A stretch of DNA of 62,732 nt, taken from CAZTGZ01 sp964613385 (GTDB taxonomy: Bacteria; Bacteroidota; Bacteroidia; NS11-12g; UBA9320). Positions 16,868-25,110 of this stretch are shown one piece after another (positions within the stretch are counted from its first letter, which is position 1; every line of letters begins with the position of its first letter). The notes under the pieces were generated by a model that was not told the origin of the DNA, did no database searches, and saw only the letters and a list, made by a program, of their open reading frames with translations. The position numbers and the translations under genes were made by a program. The stretch lies in the NCBI GenBank assembly GCA_964613385.1, contig CAZTGZ010000015.1, forward strand, positions 1-62,732, written 5' to 3'.

Positions 16868-17998
16868 TCAGGCGCCGGCCTGAGCTCCCAACACGTTTTC
16901 AACCGGAGTATGTGTTAAATTGAAGGCTTCGGCAACCGGTTTATAAACAATTTTGCCGTGTACCACATTTAAGCCAAGTTTCAGCTCATTGTTAGACCGG
17001 CAAGCAGTTTCCCAACCTTGATTTGCCAATTGAATGGCATAAGGCAATGTGGCATTGGTTAACGCCAAAGTGGAAGTATAAGGTACTGCTCCCGGCATAT
17101 TCGCTACACAGTAGTGTAAAACTTCATCCACCACATAGGTCGGATTTTCGTGTGTCGTCGGCTTACAGGTTTCAATGCATCCACCCTGATCAACGGCAAC
17201 ATCCACTACCACGGTACCCGGACGCATCAGTTTCAGCATTTCTCTGGTAATTAAATGTGGTGCCTTAGCTCCCGGAATTAAAACGGCACCTACAATCAGA
17301 TCGTGGGTAGGTAACATTTCGCGAATATTATATTCATTGGACATGAGCGTGCGAACATTGGCCGGCATCACATCATCCAGGTAGCGCAAGCGGGGAAGGC
17401 TCAAATCCATGATGGTTACATCTGCACCCATACCTGCCGCCATTTTGGCTGAATTGGTGCCTACTACACCCCCACCGAGTATCAATACTTTAGCCGGTTT
17501 TACCCCGGGAACACCGCCCAAAAGGATACCGCGACCCCCTGAAGGTTTTTCCAAGTATTTGGCACCTTCCTGTATCGCCATTCTGCCTGCCACTTCACTC
17601 ATCGGAACAAGTAAAGGCAAGGAACGATCAGCTTTTTCTACCGTTTCATAAGCCAGACAAACTGCTCCGCTTTCTACCATCGCATGCGTTAATGGTTCAT
17701 ACGAAGCAAAGTGGAAATAAGTGAACAACAGCTGGTCTTTTTTGATCAATTTATACTCTTGCTCAATAGGCTCTTTTACCTTGATGATCATTTCAGCAAT
17801 TTGGTAGACCTCTTCGATCGTACCTAAGATCTGAGCACCTGCTTCTCTGTAATCCTCATCGCTAAATCCGCTTCCTATGCCGGCTGTATGCTGAACATAT
17901 ACGGTATGGCCGTGCTTTTTTAATTCCCTTGCGCCTGCCGGAGTAAGTGCTACCCGGTTCTCATTGTTTTTGATTTCTTTAGGTACGCCGATAATCAT
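16868..17998 (-). CDS. ald: Alanine dehydrogenase
   Basis: Converts L-alanine and NAD+ to pyruvate, ammonia and NADH, and works in alanine use or nitrogen release. The product is 376 residues, the usual length. It begins MIIGVPKEIKNNENRVALTP with Arg15; Lys75 (IIKVKEP) and His96 (TYFHFASY) match substrate-binding and catalytic positions, GGGVVG (175-180) is the NAD+ loop, and Asp270 (VDVAVDQGG) is the catalytic aspartate. It leads a minus-strand run with the alpha/beta hydrolase and the DUF5686 protein. A complete -33/-7 promoter lies upstream and gives a leader of about 33 nt. Confidence 0.96.
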   Translation of the reverse strand: MIIGVPKEIKNNENRVALTPAGARELKKHGHTVYVQHTAGIGSGFSDEDYREAGAQILGTIEEVYQIAEMIIKVKEPIEQEYKLIKKDQLLFTYFHFASYEPLTHAMVESGAVCLAYETVEKADRSLPLLVPMSEVAGRMAIQEGAKYLEKPSGGRGILLGGVPGVKPAKVLILGGGVVGTNSAKMAAGMGADVTIMDLSLPRLRYLDDVMPANVRTLMSNEYNIREMLPTHDLIVGAVLIPGAKAPHLITREMLKLMRPGTVVVDVAVDQGGCIETCKPTTHENPTYVVDEVLHYCVANMPGAVPYTSTLALTNATLPYAIQLANQGWETACRSNNELKLGLNVVHGKIVYKPVAEAFNLTHTPVENVLGAQAGA

Positions 17999-18037
17999 GA
18001 TGTATTGCTTATGTGTTGTTAGATTTTAAAAAGTGCG

Positions 18038-18069
18038 CAAAGATAGTAATTCAGATTCTTGTCAGCAAA
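18038..18069 (-). promoter_or_regulatory. Promoter for ald
   Basis: On the minus strand TTTG (18069 to 18066) and TATCTTTG (18045 to 18038) are separated by 20 nt and match the Bacteroidota pattern on both elements. Confidence 0.65.
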
Positions 18070-18097
18070 TGGTATGCAGCGCATTAACGTATAACAA

Positions 18098-18128
18098 TTT
18101 GTCGCAACGAGCCGTTATCATACCTTTG
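18098..18128 (+). promoter_or_regulatory. Promoter for the beta-helix lipoprotein, leaderless type
   Basis: TTTG (18098-18101) and TACCTTTG (18121-18128) are 19 nt apart. The -7 box ends five bases before the ATG at 18134, so transcription should begin at the start codon. Confidence 0.65.
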
Positions 18129-18133
18129 TAACC

Positions 18134-19552
18134 ATGATCTTTATCCGAAATGCATCCGGACTTGTATTTACCATGTTGTTGCTGGGTCTGGTATGGTTCA
18201 GCGAAGGATGCCGGAGGGAAGAACTAAAGCCCGGAAATGGTAAATTGACTTTTACGGAAGATACCCTGGTATTTGATACTGTTTTTACCAAAGCGGGATC
18301 AGGTACCCCGAAATCGGTTACCCATCAGGTGATTGTTGCCAATTACAATGATGAAGATGTGGTTACTGACATCCGTTTGCAAGGGGCCGAAGGATATTTT
18401 AAAATAAATGTTGACGGGGTTGCCGGGAATAATTTTCAGGATGTTCGAATCCGTGCCGGAGACAGTATTTTTATTTTTGTTGAGTTGTTCATTGATCCAA
18501 ATCAGGAGCCTGATTCAAGACCTTTGATCATCAGAGATTCGATTCTCTTTTTGAGCGGTTCTCATGTTCAACAGGTGCAGCTTGTGGGTTGGGGTCAGGA
18601 TGCACAGTATTTTTTTAATGATACGCTCAGTTGTAATTCAGGTTGGTTCGACACCAAAAAACCATATGTTGTGTATGGATATATTTATGTTCCTGAAGGT
18701 TGTACTTTTACGATAGGAGCGGGTGTCAGGGTACATTTTGCGCCATATAGCTGGTTATTTGTAGAAGGAACATTGAAGATTGAAGGTACGCAAGGGAATC
18801 CGGTACTTATGGAAGGAGACAGGCTTCAACCTGCCTTCGAAGAAGTTGCTGGTCAATGGGGTGGAATTTGGTTATCCTTTCCATCCATGAACAATGAAAT
18901 TAAGCATGCTGTTATTAAAAATGGAACGGTAGGCATCTATTGTGACTCCATTCCGGTCAATTCTTCACCAAATCTCAACATAAGCCATACCTGGGTCAGA
19001 AATATGCTGTATGACGGGGTTGCAGGAAGAATGAGTCATATTGAAGCGGAGAATTGTCTGTTTACCAATTGTGGCAGATTCGCTTTTTTAGGGCAGTGGG
19101 GAGGTGAATATAACCTCAGGCATTGCACCGTGGCCACAGTTGGAAATAGCTTTAGCAGGCAGGAACCGGGATTGGCATTTACCAACCGCCGTCGCGATGA
19201 GCTGGGCAGAATATTGGAGACATATTCCTTTAAAGGTGCTGTTCTGAACTCTATCGTCTGGGGTAATTTGAATCAGGAATTTGGATATGATCTGGATCCG
19301 GGCAGGATAATTTCATTGAGCGTGGATGGCAACCTACTCAAAACCAAAGATCAGAATCTAAAAGAACCGCCATTATCTAACTTGCTGAATGTAGATCCAA
19401 AATTTGTCAATGGACCTGAAAATGACTTTGAATTAGATTCGGCAAGTCCGGCGATTAATGCCGCACTTATTTTGAACCCACCGGTGCCCACGGATTACAA
19501 GAAGCGCACCCGGGTAGCTAAACCCGACATGGGGGCACTGGAAGCTCAATGA
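18134..19552 (+). CDS. Right-handed beta-helix lipoprotein
   Basis: A 472-residue lipoprotein. The hydrophobic leader ends with WFSEGC, where the cysteine would be lipidated, although Glu and Gly at -2/-1 are not ideal. Residues of about 30-160 resemble an Ig-like domain (DTVFTKAGSGTPKSV, then a V-x-N-Y pattern as in choice-of-anchor domains). From about 190 a series of turns with VEGTLKIEGTQGNPVLMEG and repeated N/H-x-A-V-I-K-N-G signatures points to a parallel beta-helix. A C-terminal DFELDSASPAINAA segment and ADMGALE-like ending are typical of this group. It is likely to sit on the outer membrane, possibly binding polysaccharide. It overlaps the converging peptidase gene by 7 bp. Confidence 0.75.
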   Translation: MIFIRNASGLVFTMLLLGLVWFSEGCRREELKPGNGKLTFTEDTLVFDTVFTKAGSGTPKSVTHQVIVANYNDEDVVTDIRLQGAEGYFKINVDGVAGNNFQDVRIRAGDSIFIFVELFIDPNQEPDSRPLIIRDSILFLSGSHVQQVQLVGWGQDAQYFFNDTLSCNSGWFDTKKPYVVYGYIYVPEGCTFTIGAGVRVHFAPYSWLFVEGTLKIEGTQGNPVLMEGDRLQPAFEEVAGQWGGIWLSFPSMNNEIKHAVIKNGTVGIYCDSIPVNSSPNLNISHTWVRNMLYDGVAGRMSHIEAENCLFTNCGRFAFLGQWGGEYNLRHCTVATVGNSFSRQEPGLAFTNRRRDELGRILETYSFKGAVLNSIVWGNLNQEFGYDLDPGRIISLSVDGNLLKTKDQNLKEPPLSNLLNVDPKFVNGPENDFELDSASPAINAALILNPPVPTDYKKRTRVAKPDMGALEAQ

Positions 19553-21432
19553 TCTTCTAATCTGACAAACTTTCCATGAACAGAACCCGATGTAGTTCGG
19601 CATTTATACAGATAGATACCCGGCTGCAATTCAGCTGTGGATATCTGGATGGAATTTCCGGGATTTGTTTGGTTTAAAGCCAGTTCCAAAACTTTTTTAC
19701 CTCCGATATCAAATACTTCTATGGACTCTAAGCTGAGTGTGTTTGAGTTGATATTTAAGGTGTTGAAAGCGGGATTTGGATATACCCGAACACCTGAACC
19801 GGGGGCATTCTGAAAAAGGATTTCGGCTTTTCCTAAGATCCTATGTTCCGGATCGAACTGAATTTCATCAATATCAAAACCCACGGATACCAGAAAAGAT
19901 TCATCTGCTTGATCCGGACTCAACAGAAGCAGTGTGTCTCTGTTCTGGCCTTTGAATCGCAGGGGAATTTTTCCCGGAAAAAATCCAATTGACGGGTTAT
20001 TGCTGATTTGTTGGACGTCTAGACGCGTTAAGGCATTAGAGGTTTGCCAGCTGATTTTATACGTCGGAAAGCCTTCCCCATAAAACCAGGCGGCAAAAAA
20101 GTGGTCCAAAGAGCCCTTATAGTGTTGCTCCAAAACATGCTTAAGCTGTAAGGTACTGACAAATCCATAATCCATCGGATTCCCGGAGATATACTGTTTA
20201 ATTGCGGTGTCGAATGCAGAATCACCCATAATAAGGCGCAACATGCTGAGTAACATCGCTCCTTTGGCATACGACAATCTACCATTGAATATCCGATCAA
20301 ATCGGGTAGTGTCATCCACGAACACACTGCCAGTATTTTCCTTTAATACTGAATTCTTTATATCAGAACGAATTTCATTGGCGGATTCCGGTTTCAGGGT
20401 TTCCCGACAACGAACTTCCGCAAAGGTTGCGAATCCCTCATTCAACCAGATATCCTGCCATGAATAGCAGGTGATTTTGTTGCCGAACCAATGGTGTGCC
20501 AACTCATGGGTCATCAGATCATATTGAAACCCACTCATAAAACTGATGGTCTGATTTTCCATGCCACCACCTCGTGCATACATCGCGTGTCCGTACTTTT
20601 CATGTTTAAACGGATAATCTCCGTAAAGCGAGTCGTACAGATGAAATACGGGAATAAGTTCAGGAGTTTGAGTAAGCGCTGTCGAAAGATATTCTGGGTA
20701 TACAAAGTGGTCTACCGGCATTTTCAATCCGTCTTTGAATTGGATGGTGTCGGTATAAATGACATAATTTGTAATGGCAAAAGCCAGCAGATAGGTAGCT
20801 ATGGGATACTGGTGTTTCCAGTGAAATGTTTTGAATCCTGCCCTCGATGAATCGATGCCCATAAGTTTGCCATTCGAAACAGCGGTATACGCTTTGGGAC
20901 ATTGAATGAGTATGTCGAAGGTGTCAGTTTTATCGCTCAGATTGTTCTGACACGGCCACCAATCCTGTGCACCATAGGGTTGTGAACTGGTAAATACAAT
21001 GGGTGCCAATGTTGCATCACGGCCATGTTTTTCAACATAATAGGCCCGGTATCTGCTTTTTATCGGAAAACCCTGATAATATACAGTGAGACTGTCCCGA
21101 TCCGAAGCAACCAAATCTAAGGACAATTGAATGTGGTGATTCTGATGAATAAAGGGAATGCGGTTTCTATGAAAAACGACAGAATCCACCTTCAGAGAGT
21201 CGTCGAGGTCAAATTGAATCTGATTGGGTCCCGGTTCGCTATAGGTAAAGAAAATGCTGAGTTCTCCTTTGAGATAACCGTTTTCGGGATTTACATCCAA
21301 TGCTAAATGCTGTCGATACACGTCGTACTTGGCAGAATGCGTGTTTGTCGGAATTTGACCGGGAACAGGCCCATTGGCTGAAGATTGGGTGCACAAACAC
21401 ACAAAAAAGAAAAACAGCCCCGTGAATTTCAT
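19546..21432 (-). CDS. M1 family aminopeptidase with type IX sorting domain
   Basis: A zinc aminopeptidase secreted through the type IX pathway. The signal peptide is short (MKFTGLFFFFVCLCTQSSA). The M1 domain has the substrate loop GGGMENQT and the zinc site HELAHHWFGN with the third ligand in NEGFATFAEV. The helical C-terminal domain of classic M1 enzymes is absent. Instead the last 80 residues (VRVYPNPAFNTLNINS through GIYLYKCRT) form a type A C-terminal sorting signal. The ATG at 21432 is chosen over the one at 21456 because the -7 box TATCTTTG lies between them. It overlaps the converging lipoprotein gene by 7 bp. Confidence 0.9.
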   Translation of the reverse strand: MKFTGLFFFFVCLCTQSSANGPVPGQIPTNTHSAKYDVYRQHLALDVNPENGYLKGELSIFFTYSEPGPNQIQFDLDDSLKVDSVVFHRNRIPFIHQNHHIQLSLDLVASDRDSLTVYYQGFPIKSRYRAYYVEKHGRDATLAPIVFTSSQPYGAQDWWPCQNNLSDKTDTFDILIQCPKAYTAVSNGKLMGIDSSRAGFKTFHWKHQYPIATYLLAFAITNYVIYTDTIQFKDGLKMPVDHFVYPEYLSTALTQTPELIPVFHLYDSLYGDYPFKHEKYGHAMYARGGGMENQTISFMSGFQYDLMTHELAHHWFGNKITCYSWQDIWLNEGFATFAEVRCRETLKPESANEIRSDIKNSVLKENTGSVFVDDTTRFDRIFNGRLSYAKGAMLLSMLRLIMGDSAFDTAIKQYISGNPMDYGFVSTLQLKHVLEQHYKGSLDHFFAAWFYGEGFPTYKISWQTSNALTRLDVQQISNNPSIGFFPGKIPLRFKGQNRDTLLLLSPDQADESFLVSVGFDIDEIQFDPEHRILGKAEILFQNAPGSGVRVYPNPAFNTLNINSNTLSLESIEVFDIGGKKVLELALNQTNPGNSIQISTAELQPGIYLYKCRTTSGSVHGKFVRLEDH

Positions 21433-21442
21433 CGAATAAGCA

Positions 21443-21450
21443 CAAAGATA
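21443..21450 (-). promoter_or_regulatory. -7 box for the M1 aminopeptidase
   Basis: TATCTTTG on the minus strand matches TAnnTTTG. It lies downstream of the first in-frame ATG (21456) and upstream of the second (21432), and so selects the second. Confidence 0.55.
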
Positions 21451-21589
21451 GGTCATTAAAATTAAGTGTGCATGATCGGGAAAAGGATTGACAATTATCT
21501 GAAATTCATCTTTTTATGTATTCATTTAGAAGGTTGTGGCACCTGCGCTATCAGAATTGATAATCTATACATAATCATTAAATGCTTTA

Positions 21590-21603
21590 ATTCGAAATCG
21601 AAT
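21590..21603. repeat. Inverted repeat just before the lamin-tail protein gene
   Basis: ATTCGA and TCGAAT are separated by two bases and end five bases before the ATG of the next gene. It could be an operator, or an RNA hairpin at the ribosome landing site. No clear -7 box was found for this gene. Confidence 0.45.
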
Positions 21604-21608
21604 GTCGC

Positions 21609-24173
21609 ATGGTTCACAGAATCGCCCTCATATTATTGATTATTTGTAAAGCTTTGCAGTCAGTAAATGCACAGTCTACAGATAATTTTGATTTTTTCCC
21701 GGCAAATTGGCGAGGGGATACATCAAAGTTCATCCTTGAATCGGGTATGTTGCGTTCGAACAGTGATGTGACGAACGATACATTTTATATTTCCGGGAGT
21801 ATAGTTCCGGCAGCGGAAATGGAATGGAATATTACGGTCAATTTGCGGTTCAATACTTCTTCCGCCAACTATACAGATCTTTATTTGATGAGCGATGAAT
21901 CTGACCTAAAGAAATCCAGGAATGGCGTTTTCGTTCGCATTGGAGGAACCCGTGATGAATTGGTTTTATACTCGCTCCGCAACGGTCTGTTGGATACTTT
22001 GGTAAATGGCAGTGACAACATTAGTACCGGGAACAATAATTGGATACGGGTAAAAGTGCTGAAAAGTGCTGATAACATTTTCACCATGTATGCTGAGCTG
22101 AATCAATCAGGTTCGCTCCAATTGGAAGGGCAGTCGAACATTTCTTATGCTTCGGTTTATACAAATGCCGGATTGTTGATCAGACAAAGCACTTCCAGTT
22201 TTTATAAGAAACACTATTTTGATGACTGGTATGCCGGAATTAAACGAAAGGACAGTTTGGCACCGAGGTTAATTGCTGCACACTTCAACGGAACCCGCGC
22301 GCTTACATTGAGTTTTGATGAGCGGTTATCCGGGGATATTGCAGATAGCTGCTGTTCGGGTATCAACATCGGAATTGTACATGTCACTGTTTCTGAGCAT
22401 GAGCTTAACCTTGAGTTGGACCGGGATCTTCAATGGCCGGATTCTGTCGGGCTCTTGTTGCGTGGAGTCAGAGACAGTGTTGGTAATACCCTGCCTGACT
22501 CGAGCTTGTATGTTCGATATATAGTGCCGATTGCCCCGCATTGCAAAATGCTGAGAATCACCGAAGTAATGTCAGACCCATCTCCGGTTGTTTTGCTTCC
22601 TGAGGCGGAATTCATTGAAATTACCAATTTATATCATCAACCGGTTCAGTTGAAGAATTTAACGATTTCAGATCCCGGGAGGACTGCAATATTGCCGGAG
22701 TATGTTCTGTTGCCGGGAGAATTTCTGGCGCTTTACGATACAGCATTTGCGGGTTTTTTCGATGGTTTTGGTTCGTCTATGGGTCTGGCTACATTCCCAT
22801 CGCTCAACAACAGCGGGGACACCATTTGGTTGAAAAATACAAATGGGGAAATTTGCGATGAACTTCCTTATACTCTGAACTTACATACGGATAAGACCAA
22901 ATTGGATGGCGGATATTCTCTCGAACTGAAAGATACATCCTGGCATTGCTCGGTTATGCAAAATTGGGCAACTTCTGAACATATTAACGGGGGAACACCC
23001 GGCAGAAGTAATTCCGTAATCCGGTCCATAGCTGACACCTTGACACCTGCCGTTACCGGGTATGAAATTATTGACGATAGCAAGGTGCAGATTCATCTCA
23101 GTGAGTCATTGGACACAGCTCGATTTGGTCATCTGATTAAAGTGGAAGTTTTGGGCTTTCCTTTGAAACAATACCATTATACAGACCATCCGGTTCCGTC
23201 ATTAATGATAGAAAGTGAACAGATATTCAACACCGGAGTTCGTATGTCCATGATTGTTTCAGGTTTGGGGGATTGTTCAGGAAATGTGAGTGCACAGGAC
23301 AGTATCATATTTTATCGGCCGGAGGAGCCTTTGTCCGGAGAAATCGTAATCAATGAAATGTTGTTTAATCCTGCGACCGGAGGAGCGGATTATATTGAAA
23401 TATTTAATATGTCAAACAAATATCTGAGTTTGAAAAGGGTGAAAATTGCCAACCTGGATACAGGTGCGACCTTTAAAAATTCGGTTGTATTTCCGATACC
23501 GGTGCTTAATCCTGGGGCATATATTGTGGTTACAACAGATTCTTTGCAGGTAGTAAATGTTTTTCCTTCCGGGAATGCCCGGGCGATACGAAATGTAAAG
23601 AATTTACCTACCATGAATGATGACTCCGGGAATTTATGGTTGATTCACACAGATGGTTGGGTGATTGATTCGGTTCGATATTCGGAAAAGTTCCATCATG
23701 AATTGGTGGAAGACCCTGAATCCAAGAGCCTGGAACGGCTGTATCCAAACATGTCGGGTTTGCTTCCTTCGAATTGGGCCACAGCGTCTTCAACTTCCGG
23801 ATACGGAACACCTGGACTACCGAACTCACAATCGGAAGTCTGGCGCGAATCCGAGAAAGAGGGCCCCGTGCACATGATATCTCAAATTGTGTCACCGGAT
23901 GGCGATGGTTATCAGGATCAGCTGCTTTGGGAAGTGAGCGGGGAGTATTCCGGTTTATCGGTGAATGCATTTATTTACAATCATCAGGGCAAGTTTGTGA
24001 AAGAAATCTGTCGGAATTGGATAGCGGGCAATGAAAATTTACTGAGTTGGGAAGGTACGGATATGGCTGGAAATCCTGTGATTCCGGGAGTTTATGTTGT
24101 ATATGTCGAAATTTGGGGAGGGGACGGCATTTCGTTGAAAGTACGACATCCGGTAACGGTTACTTTTAAATAA
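21609..24173 (+). CDS. Lamin-tail domain surface protein with gliding-type C-terminal domain
   Basis: An 854-residue secreted protein with a signal peptide (about 1-21, ending NAQ). An N-terminal concanavalin-like or LamG-like region (20-200) precedes an Ig-like segment. Two lamin-tail domains follow (LRITEVMSDPSPVVLLPEAE near 315 and EIVINEMLFNPATGGADYIE near 580). The end (IVSPDGDGYQDQLLWEV through VIPGVYVVYVEIWGG) resembles the FlgD-Ig or type B sorting domain with its S-P-D-G-D-G-Y motif. Likely cell-surface protein exported by type IX secretion. Lamin-tail domains bind DNA or carbohydrate in some bacterial proteins, but the ligand here is unknown. Confidence 0.78.
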   Translation: MVHRIALILLIICKALQSVNAQSTDNFDFFPANWRGDTSKFILESGMLRSNSDVTNDTFYISGSIVPAAEMEWNITVNLRFNTSSANYTDLYLMSDESDLKKSRNGVFVRIGGTRDELVLYSLRNGLLDTLVNGSDNISTGNNNWIRVKVLKSADNIFTMYAELNQSGSLQLEGQSNISYASVYTNAGLLIRQSTSSFYKKHYFDDWYAGIKRKDSLAPRLIAAHFNGTRALTLSFDERLSGDIADSCCSGINIGIVHVTVSEHELNLELDRDLQWPDSVGLLLRGVRDSVGNTLPDSSLYVRYIVPIAPHCKMLRITEVMSDPSPVVLLPEAEFIEITNLYHQPVQLKNLTISDPGRTAILPEYVLLPGEFLALYDTAFAGFFDGFGSSMGLATFPSLNNSGDTIWLKNTNGEICDELPYTLNLHTDKTKLDGGYSLELKDTSWHCSVMQNWATSEHINGGTPGRSNSVIRSIADTLTPAVTGYEIIDDSKVQIHLSESLDTARFGHLIKVEVLGFPLKQYHYTDHPVPSLMIESEQIFNTGVRMSMIVSGLGDCSGNVSAQDSIIFYRPEEPLSGEIVINEMLFNPATGGADYIEIFNMSNKYLSLKRVKIANLDTGATFKNSVVFPIPVLNPGAYIVVTTDSLQVVNVFPSGNARAIRNVKNLPTMNDDSGNLWLIHTDGWVIDSVRYSEKFHHELVEDPESKSLERLYPNMSGLLPSNWATASSTSGYGTPGLPNSQSEVWRESEKEGPVHMISQIVSPDGDGYQDQLLWEVSGEYSGLSVNAFIYNHQGKFVKEICRNWIAGNENLLSWEGTDMAGNPVIPGVYVVYVEIWGGDGISLKVRHPVTVTFK

Positions 24174-24188
24174 ATTCTCCAAATTTGG

Positions 24189-24219
24189 TTTGAAATATGT
24201 GAGTTTATTCCTAAATTTG
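24189..24219 (+). promoter_or_regulatory. Promoter for rpmH
   Basis: TTTG (24189-24192) and TAAATTTG (24212-24219) are 19 nt apart and match the Bacteroidota -33/-7 pattern. The leader to the rpmH ATG is about 19 nt. Confidence 0.65.
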
Positions 24220-24242
24220 CAGTCCTTTTAAGAAATCAGGCC

Positions 24243-24401
24243 ATGAAAAGAACCTATCAGCCTTCCAATCGCAAGAGAAAAAATAAGCACGGATTTCGTG
24301 AGCGTATGAGTACGCGCAATGGTAGAAAAGTTCTTGCTTCAAGAAGAGCAAAGGGCAGAAAAAGGCTAACCGTTTCTGACGAACCCGGTCATAAGGGTTG
24401 A
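24243..24401 (+). CDS. rpmH: 50S ribosomal protein L34
   Basis: A 52-residue very basic protein starting MKRTYQPSNRKRKNKHGFRE and containing MSTRNGRKVLASRRAKGRKR, the L34 signature across its full length. It is a component of the large ribosomal subunit. It begins the conserved rpmH-rnpA-yidD order and is only 8 bp from rnpA. The promoter box at 24212-24219 is the start of this transcription unit. Confidence 0.97.
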   Translation: MKRTYQPSNRKRKNKHGFRERMSTRNGRKVLASRRAKGRKRLTVSDEPGHKG

Positions 24402-24409
24402 TTTCGCCT

Positions 24410-24805
24410 ATGACTGAAAGGCGTTTTGTCTTACACAAGGAAGAAATTCTCAGACACAAATCGGCCATTCAGCGTTTATTTAAACCGGAAACTGCGGCTT
24501 TGCGGATTCAGGTGTTCCCATTTAAATTTATCATTATTCCTTCTTCCACGGATCAAGTACCGCCGATACGGGTCTTGTTTATTGTACCGGGAAGAGTTTT
24601 CAGACAGGCTGTAGACCGCAATCTGATAAGGCGAAGAATGAAAGAAGCATATCGGCTCAATAAGTTCGAATTGATAGAATCTATAGAAGGGTCCGGTTCA
24701 AAAGATATTGGTATTATCTATACTGCTCGGGAAATATGCGATTTTTGGCAAATAGATGCCTCCTTCAAAAAACTGGTGATCAAATTGAAATCACATGCTG
24801 AGTAG
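24410..24805 (+). CDS. rnpA: Ribonuclease P protein component
   Basis: A 131-residue basic protein that binds the RNase P RNA and helps mature tRNA 5' ends. The family motif is DRNLIRRRMKEAYRLNK (R-N-x-x-R-R-R-x-K-E-x-R). The start MTERRFVLHKEEI at 24410 is preferred over a TTG at 24398, which would overlap the rpmH stop. It lies directly behind rpmH and overlaps yidD by 11 bp, the usual arrangement. Confidence 0.95.
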   Translation: MTERRFVLHKEEILRHKSAIQRLFKPETAALRIQVFPFKFIIIPSSTDQVPPIRVLFIVPGRVFRQAVDRNLIRRRMKEAYRLNKFELIESIEGSGSKDIGIIYTAREICDFWQIDASFKKLVIKLKSHAE

Positions 24806-25019
24806 ATTCATATCTTCCATCCTCATCATCCCCATTCGATTATACCAGATATTATTATCTCCATTACTGCCGAATGCCTGTCGTTACCAACCAACGTGCA
24901 GTCATTATGCTGTTGAGGCGCTGAAAAAACATGGACCCATTAAGGGCTTGTATTTGGCTGTTCGAAGAATTTTGCGGTGCCATCCCTGGGGCGGACATGG
25001 ACATGATCCTGTCCCTTGA
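24795..25019 (+). CDS. yidD: Membrane protein insertion efficiency factor YidD
   Basis: A 74-residue protein with an N-terminal amphipathic or membrane helix (ISSILIIPIRLYQ) and the YidD core: CRYQPTCSHYAVEAL and RILRCHPWGGHGHDPVP. YidD assists YidC-dependent insertion of membrane proteins. yidC, which follows in many other phyla, is not next here; an S41 protease gene follows instead. Confidence 0.95.
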   Translation: MLSRFISSILIIPIRLYQILLSPLLPNACRYQPTCSHYAVEALKKHGPIKGLYLAVRRILRCHPWGGHGHDPVP

Positions 25020-25081
25020 AAATTGGTCGAGCCGCAGGGATTGTTTGTGGGATAGATATATTAACTCCTTGAATGCTTCGT

Positions 25082-25089
25082 TACATTTG
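25082..25089 (+). promoter_or_regulatory. -7 box for the S41 peptidase operon
   Basis: TACATTTG matches TAnnTTTG and lies 21 bp before the ATG. The -33 element is not clear. This promoter would serve the five-gene run S41 peptidase, TSUP transporter, M28 peptidase, metF, rsgA. Confidence 0.5.
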
Positions 25090-25110
25090 CAGTAGGCAAG
25101 AATATTTAGT

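Noticed and set aside
24398..24409. TTG start for rnpA overlapping rpmH
   Set aside because: It would overlap the rpmH stop, and the ATG at 24410 gives the normal RnpA N-terminus.
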